From Blepharisma stoltei (taxonomy: Eukaryota; Ciliophora; Heterotrichea; Heterotrichida; Blepharismidae), in assembly GCA_914767885.1 (NCBI GenBank), contig CAJZBQ010000053.1, positions 682,001 through 746,000 of the forward strand: a DNA stretch of 64,000 bases. The letters run 5' to 3'. Positions 57,300 to 64,000 of this stretch are shown piece by piece (position 1 is the stretch's first letter; the number at the start of each line of letters is the position of its first letter). The translations under genes and the position numbers were made by a program. The notes beneath the pieces were generated by a model. It saw only the letters and a list, made by a program, of their open reading frames with translations, had not been told where the DNA came from and searched no databases.

Positions 57300-60031
57300 T
57301 TATTTTTTCTTTTTATATTTTTGCTTCTGTTTATTTTCTTCAACATTATTTTCAGTAGTTTTTTGTCCTCCTTTTTCATTGATAATTTTCTTTGAATTTT
57401 GCTTAAAGCTTTCTTTATTTTCCTCATCTTGCTCCTCTTTTTTCCCTATATCGCTTTGTTTGTGCTCATTATGTTTGCCTTTATCTTTGTTTCAGTGCTG
57501 CTGCTTCTGATTTCCTTTATTCCCCTTATATACAATAGGTACTCTTTGTTCTGGCTCATTCTGGCTTGTTTGTGCTTGGCTTGTAGAAATTTCCTTTTTT
57601 TCCTCCTCTTGTTCATTATGCTTGGTCAAACCTGGCTGGCTCTATCAGGCTCTATGGCTCTATCTGGCAGTAAGGCTCTACCTGGCAGTCTGGCAGTCCG
57701 GCTCTATTGGCTCTATCGGCTCTACCAGGCTCTACTGGGTCTACTGGAAGTCTGGCAGTATGGCACTACTGGCTCTACTGGGTCTATATGGCAGTCTAAC
57801 TCTACCGGCTCTACTGGCTCTACCTGGGCCTATATGGCAGTCTGACTCTACCGGCTCTACTGGCTCTACTGGATCTATATGGCAGTCTGGCAGTCTGGCT
57901 CTACCTGGCAGTAAGGCTCTACTCATTAAATTCCAATCATGCTTTATAATTTAGATATCTTTTATAGGCCATTTGCTCAGATAAAAATAAGGTGCAGCCA
58001 GCTAGGACTCTTCACTAATTGCAAATACTATTATGTTAAAATAAAAAATCAGTTCTGCTATAATTTTTTTATAACTATAGATAAATCATAAAACAATTCT
58101 AATATAAAATTTCACTCTTATGACTGAATCTTATTATCTTATTCGATAGACGGGCTCATACCCTTAATTTTAACGCAATCATCAAAGATCCCTTGGGGGA
58201 TTCACCCGCTTTGCGACCTTCCTTCCGTCCAGTCTCCTCCTTGCCTCTTGTAAAAGGCTCCAGTGTAGAGTGGGCAGGCTACGGGTTTGTGCAGCCTCCT
58301 GAGGCTATGGAATATGAGGTTGGCATTCTGAAATCCCAAAAAATGGAATTTCTGGTAGACTGTCGGCAAAAGGGTTAAATCCAGGTCCTGGGACGTAACG
58401 CCCAGTTTCACGCTAGGCAGTTGCCCGAGTGGTCTAGGAATTATCTGTAAATCTTGCTGGGCTTGCCCTTTCCAAATCTGAACCCTCCTTTACTTCAAGG
58501 TAAGAACCAGTCTCGAAGTTGGACTTGGGCTAGTCTTTGGCTCCTCTGCAGAATTGGTTACCTAGCATTGCCGTCCATGGATTTGTGCGGCCTCCTGAGG
58601 CTGAGAGAATACGAAAATTGGCATTCCGAAATCCCAAAAAATGGAATTTCTGGTAGCCTTTCGGCAAAAGGGTGAAGTCCAGATCTTGGGACGTAACGCC
58701 CAGTTTCACGCTAGGCAATTGCCCGATTGGTCTAGGTATTACCTGTAGACCTTGCTGGGTTGCTCTTTCCAAATCTAAGCCCTCCTTTCCTTCGAGTAAA
58801 AACCAGTCTCGAAGTTGGACTTGGGCTAGTCTCTGCCTCCTGCAGAATTGATTACCATAGCATTACTGTCCTTTTCAAGGCTAGAAAAACCTTGCCGGAT
58901 ATAATTAAAATATGAGTCGAGGATATATGGCTGTGAGGCCATATCTAGACGAAGACGCCATATTTTAATTATGATTTCACTGTTTTCAGTCTATTGCTTA
59001 TAAATATCTTTAAAATTTTGATTTAAAATGATGGTGTAGTAAATAATATTTTGTTTTTGGTAGAGCCTTACTGCCAGGTAGAGCCAGTAGACCCAGATAG
59101 TCCCAGACTGCCGGACTGCCAGGTAGAGCCAGTTGACCCAGATAGATCCGGACTGCCAGACTGCCAGGCTGCCAGGCAGAACCATAGAGCCATAGAGCCG
59201 GACTGCCAGGTAGAGCCAGTAGACCCAGATAGATCCGGACTGCCAGACTGCCAGGCTGCCAGGTAGAGCCATAGAGCCATACTGCCAGGTAGAGCCGGTA
59301 GAGCTAGTAGAGCCTGACTGCCAGAGTGCCAGGCTGCCAGGTAGACCCAGACTTCCAGACTGCCAGGTAGAGCCATAGAGACAGACTGCCAGGTAGAGCC
59401 GGTAGAGCCAGTAGAGCCGAACTGCCAGACTGCCATATAGAGCCAGTAGAGCCTTACTGCCTGATAGAGCCAGTAGAGCCAGATAGAGCCAGCCAGGTTT
59501 GACCATATGCTTGCCTTTATCTTTATTTCAGTGTTGCTTTTGATTTCCTTTATTCCCCTTATAAACAATAGGCACCCTTTGTTCTGGCTCATTCTGAGCT
59601 TGATTTGTTGCTTCTTTGTTTTCTTCTCTTCCCTTCTTATTCCCCCAATCATTTTTCTTTCAAACAATAGGCACTCTCTGTTCCCTTTCTAAAGCCTTCT
59701 CAGCTGGCAACCCTGTTCCGCTATTTATCGGTCCTCTTAAATTTGGATCAACTTTTTTAACTTTTGGCTTTATCTCTCTGGGTTCAGGAAATTCAAGAGC
59801 TTCATCTTCTTCTCTTTTCTTGGTTTCCACTTTTTTCATAACTATTGGAATTCTTTGTCCTCCTACTTTCTGCTGCTCAATTATCTCATCAGGTGACGGC
59901 TTCATGAAAGCTTCAATAATTTGTTGTTCCTTAGGTCTTAACAATTCATCAAGAAGATTCGTAAGGATAGTTTGTCTCTTTTGAAAGGCGCTAGGAGTAG
60001 GTTGATTAACTTGTTCGAAAAATACACTCAT
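57300..60031 (-). CDS. Lys-rich protein with internal repeat, split by a 1.9-kb IES (280 aa)
   Basis: ATG at 60031, TAA 57300-57302. Removing 57619-59507 leaves 281 codons and joins DKGKH to NEQEEEKKE. The N-terminus (QKRQTILTNLLDELLRP, then EIIEQQKVGGQRIPIVMKK) is followed by two near-identical copies of NEPEQRVPIVYKGNKGNQKQ plus HWNKDKGKHNE, then a Lys/Glu/Gln-rich tail. The Q-RVPIV/Q-RIPIV motif occurs four times. The family is unknown; strongly basic and disordered, possibly RNA- or chromatin-binding. The two repeat copies lie directly on either side of the insertion. Confidence 0.7.
57619..59507. mobile_element. Fold-back IES, 1889 bp, with minisatellite arms
   Basis: TA at 57617-57618 and 59506-59507, within 8-bp direct repeats TATGCTTG. 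Terminal inverted repeat TGGTCAAACCTGGCTGGCTC continues into arms of about 300 bp (57,640-57,930) and 460 bp (59,050-59,500), made of short units such as GGCTCTACTGGCTCTACT and TGGCAGTCTGGCAG. The middle (about 58,145-58,975) holds a D retroposon. Excision restores the Lys-rich gene. The open frames in the arms (Gly-Ser-Thr, Trp-Gln-Ser runs) are by-products of the repeat, not genes. Confidence 0.85.
58145..58975 (+). mobile_element. Retroposon-like element D with a tandemly duplicated module
   Basis: The D body occurs twice in tandem (about 58,262-58,570 and 58,571-58,880), each with CCCAAAAAATGGAATTTCTG, GACGTAACGCCCAGTTTCAC, GCCCGA(G/T)TGGTCTAGG and CGAAGTTGGACTTGGGC. It ends with GCCGGATATAATTAAAA and a hairpin ATATGGCTGTGAGGCCATAT, then GACGCCATATTTTAATTA. 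The arms of the 3' hairpin differ from other copies by paired changes. The left boundary and target duplication are unclear. Confidence 0.72.
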
Positions 60032-60193
60032 AATTTAAGTTTTAAAGAAAATATAATGGTTTAGATTGGTATATTCGGGAAAATATTTACTGGAAAATTA
60101 TAAAAACGATATATGAAGAAGACGAAATGAGCCTTTATCTGGTGATAAAGGCAGAAATTTTAGATAAATCTCAATAAGCGAAGAATACTTAAA

Positions 60194-61360
60194 TTATTGG
60201 TCAACTGCAGGACCAGTCTTTTGTTCTATAGGTCTTCCATATTGATCAAGAAGACCAGCAAGTATCATTTGTCTTTTTTGTAGGGCACGAGGGCCCAGAC
60301 CCCACCTGCGAGGGTAAGTTTCTCTGTCCATAATCACTCTTTTAATTTTAGCGACACATCCATGGTCGCAGTCAGCCATGACAGCTGTGGTCATTTCCGC
60401 GATTCCAATAGCCACTGCTTCTCCTTTTGTAGTCATGATCACTACTTCTTTTCCGACCTCAATGCCGTCCTCATATCTCAGAACTCCAGGAATCATGAGT
60501 TTTGCACCATAACAAACAGCATTGACACTGCTATCTTTTATCACGATTCTTGGAAAAGTAATTAAGAGGTATTCTAATGGCAGGACAACTCTTCTGAGAT
60601 AAGTCTCATCACCTGTGTGCTCATAAACCCATTGGGCGTCCAGGACATCGTGCATTGTGACCATGTTTTCGTCTTCGTGCATGTTGCCTGACCTTACCCT
60701 TCTGAGTTCTTGCATGTGACCTCCAACTCCAAGTAATAGTCCTAAGTGGACACACATGGTTCTAACGTATGTTCCGGCTTCGCAGCTGATCCAAAAGACA
60801 GCCAAATCTTTTTCCTCGTTGACATCAAGAAGTTTTGCTTCATAAATTGTCCTAATTCTAAGCTCTCTTTTGACTGCTGCAATGAGTGGAGGCTTTTGGA
60901 AGCAAGGCCCTGTTAATTGAGCTAAGGCTTTGGCAATGCTTTTCTCGCTTTCTACTGGCTGGTGGAAGCGAACAACGGCCACGTACTCTTTCCCAGAGGA
61001 TTGCTGGCTTTTTACAAGTCTTGTGGTCCTGTTGATGCAAACGATGAGACATCCTGTGACCTTGGGATCAAGTGTCCCACTGTGCCCAGTTTTTTCGACT
61101 TTGAGGATCTTTTTGACCCAGGCAACAACTTCGTGAGAGGAGGGGTTTGATGGCTTGTCCAAATTGATGAACCCGTACTTGAGATACTCTGGAAGAGGTC
61201 TCGAAAGAGGGGAGTGGCCAGCTGGAATTGGGGTGTAATGATGAGTTCTCACGTGAAGCTTGTCGATGTTCTAATTGGCAAGTACCTTTAGCAAAAGAGG
61301 CCAGCGAGATGTATCTGGGGTAGGAGCTGATTGATCCTTTGGTTCCAAGAAATCACTCAT
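60194..61360 (-). CDS. CBF5: Dyskerin/Cbf5 H/ACA pseudouridine synthase (383 aa)
   Basis: ATG at 61360, stop 60194-60196. Exon 1 (25 codons, ending RWPLLLK) is joined to [14 protein letters not shown] after removal of a 15-nt intron. TruB-type catalytic motif [14 protein letters not shown] holds the catalytic Asp; then [52 protein letters not shown] and [10 protein letters not shown]. The PUA domain starts at [16 protein letters not shown], and the tail has YPRRWGLGP. It is the catalytic subunit of H/ACA snoRNPs for rRNA pseudouridylation and telomerase RNA stability. Complete and well conserved, without an IES. Confidence 0.96.
61271..61285 (-). other. 15-nt spliceosomal intron in CBF5
   Basis: Sense sequence GTACTTGCCAATTAG, GT..AG, containing an in-frame TAG when unspliced. 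Removal joins LLLK to NIDKL, the dyskerin consensus. Size typical of heterotrichs. Confidence 0.92.
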
Positions 61361-61414
61361 AATGGACTATAATTTAAACATGGAAGGGACTTAAGAGCTC
61401 ACTTAAAGTTTGGA

Positions 61415-61603
61415 TTGCAGGTGCAGTTTGGATCAAGTTTGATTAGATATTATAAAAATTATAATCATAGATACAGGGATGAGTTTAAAAAGCTATTATT
61501 GAATTATTTTGATAAAATTGGCTATTCTTTACTGCCAATTCTTTTTTTGGTTATTATTTGTGGATTAATTAGGCTTGGCAGCATAATGAATATTTTTCAT
61601 TAA
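61415..61603 (+). CDS. Possible small membrane ORF, start unclear
   Basis: Open from near 61,390 to TAA after GSIMNIFH. One helix, SLLPILFLVIICGLI, preceded by a basic stretch. No ATG in frame, and I find no fitting 15-16 nt intron. It may be a small gene with an unresolved 5' end, or chance. Confidence 0.25.
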   Translation: MQVQFGSSLIRYYKNYNHRYRDEFKKLLLNYFDKIGYSLLPILFLVIICGLIRLGSIMNIFH

Positions 61604-61838
61604 TTAAACTTTTCCTATTAATCTATAAAGAGAGACATTAACTATTCAACTGCTCTTTACAATAAGATAACTAATCCTTTAAGTACAATTTTTAATCATA
61701 CAGTAGCTTTGACTATCTCTAGCAAGTAATAACTGTTTTTTGGCATGCAAATGATAAGAGCTTAAATTTTAAAATAATAATGCCTATTAACTTGCAATAA
61801 AAGTATATAAGATAGATAAAGTAGATAGAACTTTTAAT

Positions 61839-62351
61839 ATGGAAGATAAACGAAATGCTAGCTTACCTCAATCAAGTGGTGATTCGGCCGAAAGAATCCC
61901 GGAAGTCTATCCACCAATAAGCAGAAAGCAAAGTATATTTAAAAAACACCCCTCTAACTACTCCACCCAGCAAGAGCCAACCTCCCCTAATGTTAAAAAC
62001 AAAAAGAAATCAAAATGTCGCCGAGGCAATTCTATAGTCCCAATTAACGAAAGTGAAAAAAATGACGAGGAAGAAAACTTAATCCAAGAACCCGATTTAA
62101 GGCGCTTTCAAACCGAAAGAGGCAATCCTAATGAAAATCGCTACACAAGTATAGCTCGCAGCCGAACCACTAGTGACCATCATGGTCAGGCACAAAGAAT
62201 CATCAAAGTTGCACGTTGTCCTCAGTGCAACCGACTTTCCTACTTTGAAAACGATGTCTGTTGCTATTGCAAACATCAAGGAAGCGATGGTCCAAAAGTT
62301 AAATCGTTTCTATTTATATCAGCATTTTGCTGCTGCTTACTATCAGAATAA
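61839..62351 (+). CDS. Zinc-ribbon protein (170 aa), unknown family
   Basis: ATG 61839, TAA stop. The first 110 residues are polar and disordered (Ser, Lys, Glu, Asn). CPQCNRLSYFENDVCCYC at about 139-156 is a C-x2-C/C-x2-C zinc ribbon, followed by a hydrophobic Cys-rich end (FLFISAFCCCLLSE) that could be lipid-modified or insert in a membrane. Not recognised further. Confidence 0.7.
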   Translation: MEDKRNASLPQSSGDSAERIPEVYPPISRKQSIFKKHPSNYSTQQEPTSPNVKNKKKSKCRRGNSIVPINESEKNDEEENLIQEPDLRRFQTERGNPNENRYTSIARSRTTSDHHGQAQRIIKVARCPQCNRLSYFENDVCCYCKHQGSDGPKVKSFLFISAFCCCLLSE

Positions 62352-62381
62352 GCACTATTTAAATTATTTAGTTTTGTAATA

Positions 62382-62908
62382 TTCTATTAAATTTATACGT
62401 TTAACGCCCTTTACGGGGTTGCCCATCCCAGAGCTTCCCGCTGCCTTCTTCCACGTAGAGCCCGCAAGCCTCTGGGTCGACTTGCCTTGATCACACAATA
62501 CGCTTTCGGGGCAGTGTTGCCGACTAAGGCGGCTCATGCCTGAGCTATTCTGCTTGAGGACGTGAGTTGTCTGCTGGGAAAATCCAAAAAATGGATTTTC
62601 TGGCCGACTCTCGGCAAAAAGGGAAAACACAGAGCCCGAGGCGTAACTCTCGGTTTCAGCTAGTGAAGTGCCCGATTGGTCCTGAGGACATTGCTGGGCC
62701 ACCCCTTTCCAACTACTGTGCTCCCTTCCCCACGAGGTAAAATCATGCCTGAAATAGGACTTGGGACAGGCTCTGCACACTGCCAGAATTGCTTACCTGT
62801 CGTTGCTGTCCGTCTCTGGTATGGCAAAACCTTGCCGGATATAATTAAATAGAGCTCGAAACGTCTGGCCGGGAGGCCAGACCCAAGTTGAGACGCCATA
62901 TTTAATTA
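62382..62908 (+). mobile_element. Retroposon-like element D, 527 bp (intergenic)
   Basis: Perfect 17-bp target-site duplication TATTTAGTTTTGTAATA (62365-62381 and 62909-62925). Body ACGTTTAACGCCCTTTACGG, AAAATCCAAAAAATGGATTT, GGCCGACTCTCGGC, GCCGGATATAATTAAAT; 3' hairpin GTCTGGCCGGGAGGCCAGAC and GACGCCATATTTAATTA. Starts 30 bp after the zinc-ribbon stop. No coding capacity. The best-preserved copy. Confidence 0.88.
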
Positions 62909-63045
62909 TATTTAGTTTTGTAATAAATAATATCACTTTTTAAATTTAAAGAATTTAGGAGAGTTCTAGAAAATATGTGTATTTGCAATAATTTATCTTG
63001 AAATTTATAATTAAAAAAGGGGGAACTAAATTTCTTATAATTTAT

Positions 63046-64000
63046 ATGGAAAACGAGACATTGATAGGAAGAGTTGTGAAATACACCGATGAAAAACTGA
63101 ATCACAAATTCGCAGAGGTGATTGAGACTGAGGATGAAATTGTTAAATGCAAAGAACTTTTGAGGCCTGAGGACACAAAAGCTGGAAGACATTTGTATTG
63201 TGGAGATCGAGAGCTTTACCGTGGAAGTCTTGTTTTTGAGATGAATAAGGCTGATATAAAAGACTCTTACCCAATTGTATCATTGCAGGAGTATCCTACA
63301 TCAAAAGGATTTCTGGTACGCCAATCTTATAGTGCAAGCACAAAATCATTTACTCCAGCAAAGCTACCAATAGTTTGCCTGTGCCAGCAGCCTCTTAACC
63401 CTGATATAAAATTTGCAATATGTCAGAAATGCAATCAAGTCTTTCATGATGCCTGCCTTACAGATGTTTCTTCTTGTCCAGACTGCTCTTTACCCTTTAA
63501 AAGGCAGCGCATTGAAATCCTTGACTTAGACTCTCCTAAAAAGCTGCAAAAAACTTCCACAAAAGCTCGGGTCGTCAATAACGAAAATTTGCCTTTAGAT
63601 ATAGACAAATATAAAAACCTTGACGAAAACAGCAGAGAAAGGCTGCAAGATAATGTAATGAAAGTCCACAATAACTATATATCTCTCCAATCAAGTTTAT
63701 CATATGAAGAAAAAGCAAGGCAGCAACTTATCTGCAAAATAATAAGCAGCCTTTATCTTGCAATAGAAGAAAACAGAGACTTGAAGATTTCTAGATCTTC
63801 TAAAGATTTAGAAAAAAAAGCTATGGAAATTGAAGCTGCAATTTATTATTCAGCAGGAAGCAAAACAAGCTCAGCAGCTTATAAAGGAAAAGTCAGGTCG
63901 TTGATATTTAATCTATGTGATGAAAAAAACCCTGATTTTAGGTTTGGGATTTTGAAAGGAGAAATCAGCGCTAAGGAGATTTCCAATATGCAGTCAAAAG
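63046..64000 (+). CDS. BAH-PHD-TFIIS-central-domain protein, 3'-partial
   Basis: ATG 63046, open to the window end. BAH-like module (VKCKELLRPEDTKAGRHLYC, LYRGSLVFEMNKAD, YPIVSLQEYP), then a PHD-type zinc finger (CLCQQPLNP, CQKCNQVFHDACL, CPDC), a basic linker, and from about residue 265 the TFIIS central domain (AAYKGKVRSLIFNLCDEKNP, then FRFGILKGEISAKEISNM). This combination is known from chromatin-linked transcription regulators. The C-terminus lies outside the window. Confidence 0.85.
   Translation, partial: MENETLIGRVVKYTDEKLNHKFAEVIETEDEIVKCKELLRPEDTKAGRHLYCGDRELYRGSLVFEMNKADIKDSYPIVSLQEYPTSKGFLVRQSYSASTKSFTPAKLPIVCLCQQPLNPDIKFAICQKCNQVFHDACLTDVSSCPDCSLPFKRQRIEILDLDSPKKLQKTSTKARVVNNENLPLDIDKYKNLDENSRERLQDNVMKVHNNYISLQSSLSYEEKARQQLICKIISSLYLAIEENRDLKISRSSKDLEKKAMEIEAAIYYSAGSKTSSAAYKGKVRSLIFNLCDEKNPDFRFGILKGEISAKEISNMQSK

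Noticed and set aside
57640-59500. Long ORFs encoding Gly-Ser-Thr and Trp-Gln-Ser repeats on both strands
   Set aside because: They follow from a short DNA repeat open in several frames, lie inside an insert that splits a real gene, and have no start context.
58193-62899. ORFs within D elements (for example near 58,200, 58,530 and 62,400-62,900)
   Set aside because: Not conserved between copies. The conserved signal there is hairpins and termini, not reading frame.
1-64000. Other codes or organisms: Euplotes (UGA=Cys), Stentor (standard code), Mycoplasma-like bacteria
   Set aside because: TGA falls on Trp, not Cys, in aligned paralogues. The standard code would break most genes. Dyskerin, dynein light chain and a spliceosomal intron exclude bacteria.

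Overview
The window looks like germline (micronuclear-type) DNA of a heterotrich ciliate, most plausibly Blepharisma. Three signs support this. (1) TGA is read as tryptophan: many ORFs stop at TGA exactly where paralogous copies in the window carry TGG or conserved Trp, while genes end at TAA or TAG. (2) The dyskerin gene has a 15-nt GT..AG intron, the minimal size known from heterotrichs. (3) Many genes are interrupted by AT-rich or inverted-repeat inserts bounded by TA dinucleotides. Removing each insert with one TA copy restores frame and conserved protein sequence. These are internal eliminated sequences (IESs). The organism name rests on established knowledge of the Blepharisma code, introns and germline, not on a database search.

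Layout. 1-29,700 is a tandem array of one receptor-like family on the + strand (R1-R6 plus two decayed relics). Each has a signal peptide, a large periplasmic-binding/ANF-receptor-like extracellular region, and a C-terminal block of about nine membrane segments. R6 is uninterrupted (1146 aa). R5 becomes 1144 aa and the inverted copy R7 (44,066-49,033, minus) 1143 aa only after three IESs are removed from each. R1 is open after three removals but cut by the window edge. R3 has one TAG, R2 is a pseudogene, and R4 has lost its middle by deletion. 30,020-33,389 is an ELAPOR-like cysteine-rich membrane protein with an MRH domain, split by two IESs.

33,883-44,008 holds compact housekeeping or structural genes: an EF-hand protein, a small membrane protein, a Tctex-1 dynein light chain, a repeat protein, helix-turn-helix-like proteins, an 88-aa membrane protein, a kelch-like protein, and a coiled-coil protein with a possible GAS2-related domain. 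49,385-64,000 holds TIP41-like, a kelch-PP1 phosphatase (PPKL type) with two altered metal-site residues, a B-box/kelch protein, a Lys-rich repeat protein split by a 1.9-kb fold-back IES, CBF5/dyskerin, a zinc-ribbon protein, and the start of a BAH-PHD-TFIIS protein.

Mobile DNA. I separate several groups: family A MITEs (ends TACTCC..., CTCCGTGAGCGAACAAAA hairpins; about ten copies), family G (ends CTCCCCTTTAAATTGGAACA), family H (GATCGA ends), short individual TIR IESs, a fold-back element, and retroposon-like 450-550 bp elements with 13-17 bp target-site duplications. Two of the retroposon-like elements sit inside coding sequence, so they must be eliminated. Several elements are nested. The window therefore shows a gene family expanding, decaying and being colonised by different classes of mobile DNA, with somatic excision apparently hiding the insertions from selection.
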